From Lottia gigantea (Eukaryota > Mollusca > Gastropoda > Lottiidae), in contig NW_008710694.1 in the NCBI RefSeq assembly GCF_000327385.1, positions 942,450 to 1,006,449 on the forward strand: a stretch of 64,000 nucleotides of DNA. The letters are read 5' to 3'. The notes beneath the pieces were generated by a model, which made no database searches, was not told where the DNA came from, and was given only the letters and a program-made list of their open reading frames with translations. This document shows positions 12,949-23,099 of the stretch, one piece after another; the first letter of the stretch is position 1, and each line of letters opens with the position of its first letter. Position numbers and translations under genes: made by a program.

Positions 12949-15900
12949 CTGAAAAAAACATTAAAAGAATTGTAAAGAAGTTTCCTAAACTGTTTACGTG
13001 TATCAGGGACACTGATAAATGAGGCATTGCAAGTACCACAGAGGTCTGATTGAAAATTAGGATGATACACTTACAAATATGACAAAATTTCATATAAAAG
13101 AGAGCTTTATTGGCTGATAAGTTGGTATTCAAGCAATCTGTTGTTCACCACATAAACAATGTAAACAATACTTACTTGAGCTAAAGTTGGTAAACAATAA
13201 TTAGTATTAATTACTAGAGCTAAAGTTGGTAAAGGCAGGTAAACAATACTTACTAGAGCTAAAGTTGGTAAAGGCAGGTAAACAATACTTACTAGAGTTA
13301 AAGTTGGTAAAGGCAGGTAAACAATACTTACTAGAGCTAAAGTTGGTAAAGGCAGGTAAACAATACTTACTAGAGCTAAAGTTGGTAAAGGCAGGTAAAC
13401 AATACTTACTAGAGTTAAAGCTGGTAAAGGGAGGTACACAGTACTTACTGGAGCTATAACTTGTAAAGGGAGGTAAACTATACTTACTAGAATTAAAGTT
13501 GGTAAAAGAAGGTAAACAGTACTTAATGGAGTAATAACTTGTAAAGGAAGGAAAACTATACTTACTAGAGCTAAAGTTGGTAAAGGAAGGTAAACAATAC
13601 TTACTAGAGCTAAAGTTGGTAAAGGAAGGTAAACAATACTTACTAGAGCTAAAGTTGGTAAAGGAAGGTAAACAATACTTACTAGAGCTAAAGTTGGTAA
13701 AGGAAGGTAAACTATACTTACTAGAGCTAAAGTTGGTAAAGGAAGGTAAACAGTACTTACTGGAGCTATAACTTGTAAAGGAAGGTAAACTATACTTACT
13801 AGAGCTAAAGTTGGTAAAGGAAGGTAAACAATACTTACTAGAGCTAAAGTTGGTAAAAGAAGGTAAACAATACTTACAAGAGCTATAATTTGTAAGGGAA
13901 GGAAATGGTATGCTATTAAATATCCTAGAGCTACCATAGTCCAACTAAAATCACCAAGCTGTTCTGGAATGTACACTCCTGATAAAAAGAAATAAATTAA
14001 TTCATTACTCAATATGAATAGTTGTTTGTTACCATAATATACAATGAATGATATCCAGGCCACATATCTTGAAACAATCTTAGCGCTAGGATATCCAAGA
14101 AACAGTGACCCTAGGTCTTAGAGAATATGAAAGCCAGGACAGCGTTTTAACAACCTCTAAGACCTCCAGTTGCCAGAATAATCCCATTGTAGTAAAGACT
14201 AAACATAACCATAAGATTAAACAAGGGAAATACTGGGCACAGATCTTCGATAAACTAAACAATAAAACAAATTCTACACAAAATAGTACAAGCAGTCGCC
14301 AAACACAAGTCCATGCCACAGAAGATAATTTTGACTTTACCAGGAAGAATTGATTATAACTGCAGATTGTAGGGCATTCCGATGGAAATGTGAACAAACA
14401 GACACAAATGGATGAGAGTAATATACATTCACACAGGGAAATGTGGGCAGTTGGTGGACTAGGGGGGTTGGAGGCAATTGCCCCTCTACAAAAATGGTTT
14501 GTACCCTAAAATGAACCCTCACTACATTTCTACAAAATATAAAAATATTATTTCTGTATGTTTTTGGTCTAAATTATGTCAGAATGAACCTAATACATTC
14601 TATTTTCAAAAATTTTCAAGCTGGAGAAATTCTCAGAGGCTTCATGGCAGGTTTGCGTCTATGCATTTCTACAGAAATGTCGCATTTTTAATCTCAACCT
14701 TGGTCGGTGTCCCTTCATTACATTCAACCTGCCCCAGTAAACCGCAACTGAATGTGGGCATATATAAAGAGCCAATCCAATATTAAAGGCAAGGTATGAA
14801 ACTACTCACCTCCCATTCTCATCAAATAAAATGGTATGACTAACATTAATATATGTTGTATATAATATGTCTCAGCTTCAAACGCCAACTACAACACATT
14901 TCATACAACTAAATTAATACATTCAAAAGAAAATCATCAATCAACATGTAAATAATACACTGTATGAGAAAACAGAGAAGTACAGAGGTAGAGAGGGTAT
15001 GGGTGGATTTGAATACATAATTGAAAATAAACGCATTTCTTAACTTTGGTCGTGTTTCAAAGGTGAGGCATTTATCTCTTAGTCCTCCATTAAAAAGATG
15101 CCTTGGAAGATCATTTCCATACATATTGCTGATTCCAACTTTCCTAGGTAAAAACCCAAAACTAGTAACCTACAGGGGGTCTCAATTTAATTAAGACAAT
15201 AGCAATAGATTCAGGGTCATTAAAAAATAAATAAACATACCAATCTAGTATTTATAACAGGAAAGAAAAGAGCTATAGGTGCACCAGTTAACATATGCAT
15301 ATGAAGTCGAAATATACCAGTTACATGTTTACTTGGTGGAGCTGCTAATAAATAAATCTGAAAGACAATATATTATTAAATGAAAGAGAGCTTTGGAAGT
15401 ACATCAATCAGTGTGCAATGAGGGAAAGACAGCAGCATAAACTCACCCTTTTTTATTTGGGAAATTAAACATGCACAGCCAGTAGCACACAACACCTCTG
15501 TTTATTGTCCATTCTGCCTATTATCAAAATGAAATTTAACTAACTGGCTTAATTTAATAATTAAATATACTGCTTATGGGATACTTATCTTATAATCGAA
15601 ATGAATCATAATAGTTACCTGAATTATAGTGGCCATGTGGCATGGATTAAAAATCCAGATCATCTGTCGAGTAGCAAACTTAAATCCTAATTCAATTCCA
15701 AATGTTAAACACATTATCACCAACATAACCCGTTTTCCCCAGTAGTTCATTTCACGATCCAGAGCATCTTTACCAACAAGTGGAACTTTTAAATTGGGGT
15801 AAAACTTCCATATTAAATACACAGCTAATAATAATGATAATATACTTTCTATAATTCTTTGAGTTAAAGGAAGAAACTCTGAACATTCTTTCCCTCCATT

Positions 15901-15987
15901 TCCTGGTAAATCAAAATTCACACCAGAAAGAATAAAGTCAAATCTCTCAGTGAATGTTTTATTTTTAGATGTTAAAATATCCACCAT
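12667..15987 (-). CDS. TMEM164: TMEM164, putative membrane acyltransferase (5 coding exons)
   Basis: Joined exons 15619-15987, 15241-15357, 14810-14888, 13878-13978 and 12667-12948 give 315 residues plus stop, close to human TMEM164 (about 297, from memory). All junctions are GT-AG and phases agree. Recognised by [11 protein letters not shown] near the N-terminus, [37 protein letters not shown] and [15 protein letters not shown]. Hydrophobic stretches at about residues 45-63, 86-105, 117-129, 145-160, 168-185 and 195-222 indicate a multi-pass membrane protein. The family is reported to act as a cysteine-dependent acyltransferase making arachidonoyl ether phospholipids linked to ferroptosis. 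Cys116 in the NPCH motif and His142/His144 are the likely catalytic candidates, by family knowledge rather than proof. The start ATG has no upstream in-frame alternative in the exon, and an acceptor at 16024 shows that 5' UTR continues upstream. The oddity is intron 4, which holds a minisatellite made from copies of its own 5' splice site. Confidence 0.93.
13165..13877 (-). repeat. 39-bp minisatellite of duplicated 5' splice sites in TMEM164 intron 4
   Basis: About 18 units of 39 bp. On the minus strand a unit reads cttcctttaccaactttag + ctctagtaagtattgtttac. The authentic exon 4 end reads cttcccttacaaattatagc + tcttgtaagtattgtttac, so each unit copies the last exon bases, the GTAAGTAT donor and the first intron bases. 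Each unit is 13 codons without a stop (period [13 protein letters not shown]). Variant units with 'ataac/tatagctcc' occur near 13445, 13530 and 13765. Confidence 0.95.
13878..13978 (-). CDS. TMEM164: TMEM164 coding exon 4
   Basis: 101 nt, acceptor ...atcag, reading [20 protein letters not shown] and a membrane segment, ending GCTCTT|GTAAGTATTG in phase 0. The last bases and the donor are the likely source of the adjacent 39-bp tandem array. The minus frame stays open from this exon to 13107, so retention of the intron start would not stop translation at once. Confidence 0.9.
13979..14809 (-). other. TMEM164 intron 3
   Basis: Contains several ORFs of 60-100 codons on both strands that lack any family match. 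A G-rich to C-rich segment near 14460-14490 ('ggggggttggaggcaattgcccc') looks like part of a dispersed repeat. No exon seen. Confidence 0.5.
14810..14888 (-). CDS. TMEM164: TMEM164 coding exon 3
   Basis: 79 nt. Acceptor ...tgttgtag, starts [12 protein letters not shown] and ends GGA G|GTGAGT in phase 1. Start chosen so that the frame joins exon 2 and keeps the conserved FE.E.YYIQH motif. Confidence 0.9.
15241..15357 (-). CDS. TMEM164: TMEM164 coding exon 2
   Basis: Residues 124-162, phase 0 at both ends. Acceptor ...tttcag, donor TTG|GTATGT. Carries the conserved [19 protein letters not shown] stretch with the histidines. Confidence 0.93.
15619..15987 (-). CDS. TMEM164: TMEM164 coding exon 1
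   Basis: Residues 1-123, ATG at 15985-15987. Ends CAG|GTAACT, phase 0. Contains the [13 protein letters not shown] segment, the first two membrane segments and [10 protein letters not shown] with Cys116. Confidence 0.93.
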
Positions 15988-16024
15988 CTTTGTGATAATA
16001 CAGACTAGATCTACACTCTAACAC
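15988..16024 (-). other. TMEM164: TMEM164 5' UTR segment of the first coding exon
   Basis: A clear acceptor (ttgaaatttcag-like, 'ctttcaatttcag|GTGTTAG') lies 37 bases before the ATG, so at least one non-coding exon exists upstream. Confidence 0.65.
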
Positions 16025-16939
16025 CTGAAATTGAAAGTAGAGTAGAATCAAATGTGAATCATGCAAGTGAGAGGAAAATGCACTAATCTTGTCTTGAAGC
16101 GTGGGCACACATAAGATTTTACTCCAGATTTGTGTCGCTGACAAATATCAGCAACAAAGACCGTTTGGGTGCATAGAGCATTACTCCACAATATCTTTGT
16201 TTCTTATCAACTATCACTTGTATCAGATCACACTATTAGATGATCCCTTTTCTCTTTAAACATTTATCATATTTCAATAATATTAAAGGGTTGTGAAGAA
16301 GATATCTGACTTTTTATCTGTACAAGGAAAACAGATATCATCATGTGCATCATTCCAATTAGACATCTGTAGTTGCTGCAATTCCAGTGTCATTATTGAG
16401 AAAGCTGCTAATAATATCTAAAACCTTTTTGATTGTGACACCATAAAACACTATGATATGATAAACCATTATTATTGGAATAATTTCTGATTGTTTATTA
16501 TTTATATCTATACATATAAAATAATAATAGGAAGATATTGATTAATTATAGGTTATTTATAAATAAAACTTGAATAAACAATAAAGATAATTATATAGGT
16601 ACATTGGTTTCTATAATAACAATAATCAAAACTTAATTATGTATACTAAACCATCATTAAAATCAATTATACACATATGTATACTAATACCAGTACTGTA
16701 ATATCAAATTATGATTTTAATATTTTTGTACTATCAGTTCTATCAGAGGATAAAACTGGAATTTACCAATTGAGAAGAATTTTTCTTACTGCTGCTAATG
16801 TATATTTCAAAACTTTACAGATCACACAGAATTTTTTTTGAATTTGAATAATAATTTTGTAGTATTTTGTCTAATGAAGCCATTCACCAAATAACATATG
16901 ACAACTTTTTATAAATAAATATATAACTATTCAAATTTA

Positions 16940-17032
16940 ATTCAAATCCAGCAAGAATTGATCCTTCTAGAGTGTTCACAAGCATTTTTGAACCGAGGTC
17001 AATATATTCTCAATATTTCATGTGGGCATATA
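16940..17032 (+). mobile_element. 3' fragment of the TATACGCCCAC element
   Basis: The segment 'tagagtgttcacaagcattt ... tttcatgtgggcatata' matches the right-hand 90 bp of the element at 17397-17899. The left part is missing. Confidence 0.65.
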
Positions 17033-17396
17033 AAAAGATCTATATCAAAATAGTTCTACCTTATTTCTGTACTGTATAAATGTATCAATATACAGAAACC
17101 AGAGATAACTAAGTGTATTAAATTATGACCAGTGTAACTACAGTGGTGTACCTATTGTCTTACCTTGTTACACAATCTATTACAGTAGTGTATTTACAGT
17201 TATTCATATCATCAGTAATACATATTATATAAGATTACTGAATAGGGGGTTATTTATATCATTGTCTAACAAAGTCAAAGTTCAATCCTGTATCAAACTA
17301 TAATAAAGCTAAAGTTATTAAATCAATATTATGTTCAATGTTAATTCAAACAAACTGTAAGCTTACATCTTTAAGATAGCTTGCCAGGCATGGTTA

Positions 17397-17899
17397 TATA
17401 CGCCCACTGGCAGCTTTGATTTTGAATAAAAAATATTAAGCAGTACAATAACAATCACCATGAAATATTCAACCTTCAGTCATACACTTCTTGTGAACTC
17501 TTTAGGGCGATACTGAATAATATTGAGTAAGAGTTATTGTCCTTGTTCTTGAAAACGTGTTCAATGTTTAGCTCATGAACACTCTAGAAGGCAAATATTC
17601 AATCTTCAGCGCAGGACTGAATAATAAAACCAAGTATTGTCAAAATCTAGCAACAATCATGCCTTTTAGTGTTTTAGAGCTAAATTTGAAAGCGTTTTCA
17701 AGAACAAGGGCAATAACTTATACTAAATATTTTTCGATTTTTCTGATTTTCAATAGGGTTCATCCTTGGGTGATTACAAACGTTCATACCAAGTTTTGTC
17801 AAAATCTGTCAAGAATTGTGTATTGTAGAGTGTTTACAAGCAATTGTGGACGGACATGGGTGACAGCAATATACGTCCCCCATTTCATGTGGGCGTATA
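17397..17899 (+). mobile_element. TATACGCCCAC inverted-repeat element, complete copy
   Basis: 503 bp bounded by perfect 11-bp inverted ends: tatacgcccac at 17397-17407 and gtgggcgtata at 17889-17899. There is also an internal inverted pair: 'agttattgtccttgttcttg' near 17530 and its near-complement 'caagaacaagggcaataact' near 17699-17718, so much of the element can fold back. No transposase. The 110-codon ORF across it is not supported as a gene. Confidence 0.85.
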
Positions 17900-19428
17900 A
17901 AAATTAATTCAATAATACCCAATACTATATAAAAATAATAGGTAAGCTTACCATATAGCAAAATACCAGATATTACGCAATCATTAAGCATGTGCCTTGA
18001 CTTTGCCTATACTGTACATGTACTAAGAAATTTATTTTCCATATCTGTATGTACCTATTCACTAGCTATGGTCAACAACTCATTTCAATTTGAATACCGT
18101 AACTTTCTTACTATCTGGGTATTGTTCTTAATTACCAATCCACAGTGCCAAGTACAAATTTCGTGAATTAATTTTTTTACATACATAAGCTTAGTCTCAC
18201 CCCATTTCTTTACAAAGCTTTTGCTTATTTGCCAAAACCTCACATTATTACAAATGGGCAAAATTAAATACCGGTACACTTAAATCGTTGAATATATTGA
18301 ACATCACATAATTTCTTAATGTAATCTCCATATAACTTAATAACACCAAGCCATAAATTTGACAATCAAAACCATATATTACAGTCTTGATACTCTATCC
18401 CATTCTGTGTCATTTCATGTATCATTATTTCTCTGTTAATACTTAATTAACCCTGAATTCAGATTTAATAGGTCAAATTCTTATATTGGTATTTTGAATC
18501 TACTCTCATGGCAGGTCTGAATTTCTTGCCATAATTTTATCTCTTAAAATTAAATTCAATATATCTACTTACTTTCCGTATAAATCATAGACTGTAACCC
18601 TGAATTCAGATTTCCATACAGATTGTTTGAAGGTGTAGGAAGCTAGACAAATATTTTTAAGTGGATTAAATACTTCCATTGGCATTGTATAATACAAGTT
18701 TGATTACTGCGAAAGCTAAAAACAATATTCAATATCATGATTTGTTTGTGATCAGAATAATAAGAATAATTATTTCATTCACTTGAGTAAAAAGATTAAC
18801 AAAAATATTAATGACAAAATAATGTAAACTTCTATTGTTTTGAAATGAAACATATTATGTAAAATACTTTTTCCCGAAATTCGGTACTCAACTGATTAGC
18901 CTACCATGTGTTCATTATAATAATCTGTGTAATTTTGAACCGCTAAAAAGGATGAGTATATGTGGTCATGATAATTAAATGTCCTAGTGTTACTTTTTGT
19001 ACCGGTACCTTATTACGTTGCAATACCAACACCAGATTTTGCAAGATTTCTCTTTGTAGTTGTTATCATTAGGCCCTTGGCTAGAGAGAAGCCAGGGGGG
19101 TCTGAAAAATTTAGATGGCTTAAATGACTTGTTGAGTCCCCCTTAAAAACATTTGACCCCCCCTGAGGCCGTGGGCCGCTACGGTCCTGGTTATCATTTC
19201 ATCAAAACAGAACAGAGTACCGGTAATGCTTTATGTATATTTATTTTTAAAAAAAGTTGTGAAAATATGACATGACATCTTCCAACACAGAGGGGCAGAG
19301 GCTGAGGCCTGTTGAAAAATGTCCATTAAGGTTACATGCAATTCTGATCAGTATCTGTTTGACAGTAAAGGGCATGTCTATTTTTAGTAACATTAGATGA
19401 AAACCTTGACAGTTTGACATCTGCTTAC

Positions 19429-19560
19429 CTGTCTGGGGACGGCTGCACTTTTACATTTGGTGAGAATTGTCCAAGCGCATGATCCTATACTCTTCAGTGT
19501 AGAGTGTCGTATATAACACAGATTTTCAAATGGAAACAGTAGAATTACACATAATTCATC
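19429..19560 (-). other. TMEM164: candidate TMEM164 non-coding exon 1
   Basis: Minus strand reads CCCCAGACAG|GTAAGCAG, a near-consensus 5' splice site at 19429. The sequence before it has a higher CpG content than its surroundings. The 5' end (TSS) is not visible; the upper bound given is a guess. Confidence 0.4.
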
Positions 19561-19740
19561 GATTCGCTTATCTAATCGATGCAGGTTCCGGTAAAGAAGT
19601 CGGTCCGAGGTAAATCTGTTCTCTGTATCTGATTGGTCAAAACTCAGCTACAACGTGATTCTCACGAAAGTGTTGTTTATCTTTGAAGCGGGAGACAAAA
19701 TTTTGATGATTTAAGCCACCATGGTAATTTTGCCCAATTT
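19561..19740 (-). promoter_or_regulatory. candidate TMEM164 promoter
   Basis: CpG-containing stretch with a minus-strand CCAAT box (ATTGG on plus at 19632-19636), about 200 bp upstream of the candidate exon 1 donor. It lies between the two minus-strand genes. Inference only. Confidence 0.35.
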
Positions 19741-19883
19741 CCCCCCCCCACCAGAAGGTATAAGGTCCCACCAAGATAACACTTCAGCTGTCATCGACAA
19801 AAAGGAATTGGGCACCGGCCCAATTTACATAGCAGAGAGGTCCTTTAATGTTTATTATTTATCTCTATACATCATTACATGTG

Positions 19884-19933
19884 NNNNNNNNNNNNNNNNN
19901 NNNNNNNNNNNNNNNNNNNNNNNNNNNNNNNNN
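19884..19933. other. 50-N scaffold gap
   Basis: A run of exactly 50 N, a typical arbitrary scaffold gap. Confidence 0.98.
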
Positions 19934-22767
19934 TACAATATCTTTGATAGCTTTCTCTATAGGATTTCAATTGGCGCAAGGTAATTGCTTTCCTCAGAGA
20001 TATATTTTCGTCATTGGGGTAGCCCTTCCCAGCTTCTCTCAAGAGTTAATTCAAGGATAAGGCCATAATTATTGGAATTCAATAGAAAGTATTTTATTGT
20101 TTGTGTATGAGAATGTATCAATAAGAAATGAATGAGCTATTATTTACTATATACTATGTTTATCTTTTGTTTGCTTCTAAAGCTGAAGTTGAGCATTAAA
20201 TTGAACACTTACAAGCTATCTTAATATGTGACATGACATGAGTCATAGTGACCTAAACTTTAAAACAGGAAGCCCAGGGGTCAGAGAATTGTCAAGGGGC
20301 AAGCAAGGGTCACAGCACCAGGCATGGAAGAACTCAATGACAGAAAATTTGAAAGTCAGTGTCTGATCTATATCCCTCTATATGTTCATATTTCAACTAA
20401 AATAGAAAACAACCAATTTTATTTATTCATATTTTGTACTTTATTTTTCAGACAATTTTTCCACAAAAATGACAAAATAACATTCATAAATTTGTATCGA
20501 TAATCTTAGAAAAGGTTTTTTCAAGATGGCTTTATATCTTGAAGATGAAATATACATGAATAATAGATATATAGATACCTTCTTTACAATTGGTATAAAT
20601 GTAAACAAAATGAAAAGTTCATGTAAACAAACAGGAAAAATGTAAACATTCTTAATAATTTAATGTAAACGAAAATTGAAAATGATAACAATGCAAACTA
20701 TGAATTGAACAGTAATATGTTACAATATTTGGAAACTATTATTTAATGATTTCATTTCACCAATAATTTTAAATGTTAGTTCATGCTGGAGATCTCAAAT
20801 AAAATGTACATGAAAATTGAAGAGAGGAGCAGAGGATCGACTAGCACTATATCTCAACTACGTTTATAAAAGATAAATAGAAGAACTCTACAATATCACT
20901 ACAATAACAGAACTGGGGCCTTATTCTTAAAAACTTCACTTAAAATGATTTTAGTGTTCCAGTCATCTGATTGGTCAATCATTGAAATTGATTTTAAATT
21001 TAGTTTTATTATCCAATCAGATTACTGTATTTCTTTAAATCTGGATATTATTTAAGTTAAGTCTTGGAGAAGAAGCCCCTTGTTGTAATGTGTCTTATAA
21101 TCTATTATACATAATATATACCAAAATTTTTCTACTGTTCATACCTTATTGAGACAGGGAAAGGAAAGTGTGGGGGAGGGGGGCAATTTATTAATAGCAA
21201 ATCTAATGCAGATCCCTTTTAATTAGGGACAAGACATGAATCATATTGACAAAATATTGCACTGTGAAAGAGATAGTTGGTATGTTTGAGCAAACATTTA
21301 AGTAAAATGTGATATGTCAATGTTTAATATCTGATTTTAATTTAAATTTAAGCATTTGAACAGCACAAAAGTTTCCTGAATAGGCAAAATAGTTGCAAAA
21401 AATCGAATGAAATTATCGCTTGCTCTTAACATATCCTAATAGAGATCTTTAATCAAAAAGGCAAGAAAATCATTTGTCAGTCTCTATACAAAATGATATA
21501 TATATACAGAAATTAACACATCAAGCAAATCTGTCAAACAAATAGCAAATAAGATTCCCGTACCCCTTTTCTTAAAGTATCGTAGATTAAAGTTCAAGCA
21601 AACGTAATCTAACAATTTGATTACATCAAAAATAAAAGTTTTTCTTCACTTAACGTGCAAGTGCAAGTTCAGACATACAAATTTTTGAGAAACGGGGCCA
21701 ATGAGAATCTTTGTCCTATGATCGCTTGGTGTATCAGTGTCAAAAGAAAAAAGCTGCATGACAGACAGCATCTACAAAAGATCATTCTACTATACACTAT
21801 AATATAATATAAATCTTATAAAGTATGGACAGTTTTGGTTCGATGTTTAAAATACAATATAGGGTCCATTAGTTGTTCTTCATTCTATTTACTTTCATTT
21901 CATCAAGCTGATTGTTGTTTTCAGCCGTGCTGGCAATGATGACTGGCCCTTTATATTAATGAATGTGGAATATAAATTAATGATGAAATAATATATTAAT
22001 ACTTTATGAGATCATTTGTTATTAAATTTCTTAAATAAATCAATGACTGCCTTTTATACAAGAATTTGGATTCCACCAAACTGAAGCCGATGATCAGCCA
22101 TATTTCAAAGATGTGAAGCAGTATGAACTAGTGTGGTCTAATCCTTAACCCTTTCAACCCTAGCAGCCAGTTTACCAGCCACATAGTTACGCGATATATC
22201 CAAGGGGCTTGTAAACATGCCTTAACCAAGTTAAACATTCACCTCATACATTTTAACTTATTGAGGTTCAGGGTGTATAATGTTTTATTTCATTTACACT
22301 GAAGTGTTCAAAGGGTTAATGATTTTCTTAAATCATAGCACACTTCATTTTAACATCTTTTTATTTTGAGATCTACAAACTGATTTGTTATGTAAAATGG
22401 CTTTTGATACACTATGTCCTTGATTAAACCACTTGCATAGTTGAATGAATGAAAATGTCTGCCATTTTTCCTTGAGACAAGATGATGTAATTCAATTAAT
22501 AAAAATATCTGTATCCTGCCATTTTAAATAAGGCTTGATTTATATCCACCTGATATTATTTGAGCTTCAATGGAAGCTTTGTTGTTTTTTGTTATTTTTC
22601 GAGCTCCAAAAACCGTCATAATTTTATACCTGAGAAGTTAATTTTATTGTCTTGTGTTTTTTAACACGGAAGCTGATTTATTTCTTCACCATATAACACA
22701 GGTTTTGATGATGTAATACACAATACATAATGATGTACTACACAAGTTACTAAGACGCCAATAAACA
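19934..22767. other. intergenic region, possible extended KDM6 3' UTR
   Basis: No coding sequence recognised. Several minus-strand AATAAA motifs lie around 20418-20427, so a long KDM6 3' UTR is possible. Contains one GGGGC-end MITE (20914-21078). 21.1-22.7 kb is otherwise plain AT-rich sequence. Confidence 0.45.
20914..21078 (+). mobile_element. GGGGC-end MITE, best copy
   Basis: 165 bp with imperfect inverted ends of about 29 bp: ggggccttattcttaaaaac... and, reversed, ggggcttcttctccaagact.... The interior 'gattttagtgttccagtcat' and 'ctgattggtcaatcattgaa' match the minus-strand copy at 11235-11403. No ORF. Confidence 0.8.
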
Positions 22768-22773
22768 TTTATT
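22768..22773 (-). terminator. candidate KDM6 polyadenylation signal
   Basis: AATAAA on the minus strand about 294 bases after the tentative KDM6 stop codon. Other AATAAA motifs exist further down, so this is only the nearest good one. Confidence 0.35.
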
Positions 22774-23066
22774 TACAAAATGATTTGGTTTTTTCATATA
22801 AATAATGTCAATCAGAACTCCTCACTCAGTTGTCAAGTATTCATTTCATCTCACAAAGGCCACACACGTTTAAAACACCACACTGCTTTAAGCGGCACAC
22901 TGTCTGTCACATGGTACAATTATAACTTTACTAGGTCATGTCTATTAGTATACACTTTGTGATGATGTCAAAGGATGATGTCTATATGTACACAAATAAT
23001 GATGACATACTGTACAATAACTGATTATAGAGTACCCAATATTTTATAACCCTGTATTGTAACTAT

Positions 23067-23099
23067 TCAGCAGATGCTTGTGGGATTAGATGTGCTTGA
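23067..23099 (-). CDS. KDM6A: KDM6 last coding exon (tentative)
   Basis: The best downstream acceptor (gtttatatttttcag) followed in phase 0 by [10 protein letters not shown] and TGA. It has the serine/proline flavour of vertebrate UTX tails but no clear identity. If the preceding donor were skipped, reading would run on to a stop at 23290. Confidence 0.45.
   Translation of the reverse strand, partial: SSTSNPTSIC

Larger units (their letters stand above)
16025..19428 (-). other. probable TMEM164 5' UTR intron
   Basis: AT-rich DNA between the acceptor at 16024 and the candidate donor at 19429. It holds a full MITE-like element (17397-17899) and a fragment of another (16940-17032). A second possible minus-strand donor (GGAAA|GTAAGTAG) lies near 18570, so the intron could be shorter. 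Confidence 0.45.

Noticed and set aside
13226-13771. Plus-strand ORFs with a YLLELKLVK period
   Set aside because: Antisense of the TMEM164 intron 4 minisatellite.
19434-23067. Linkage of KDM6 and TMEM164 as meaningful because both human genes are X-linked
   Set aside because: In human they sit on different arms of the X, so shared linkage is weak evidence of anything.
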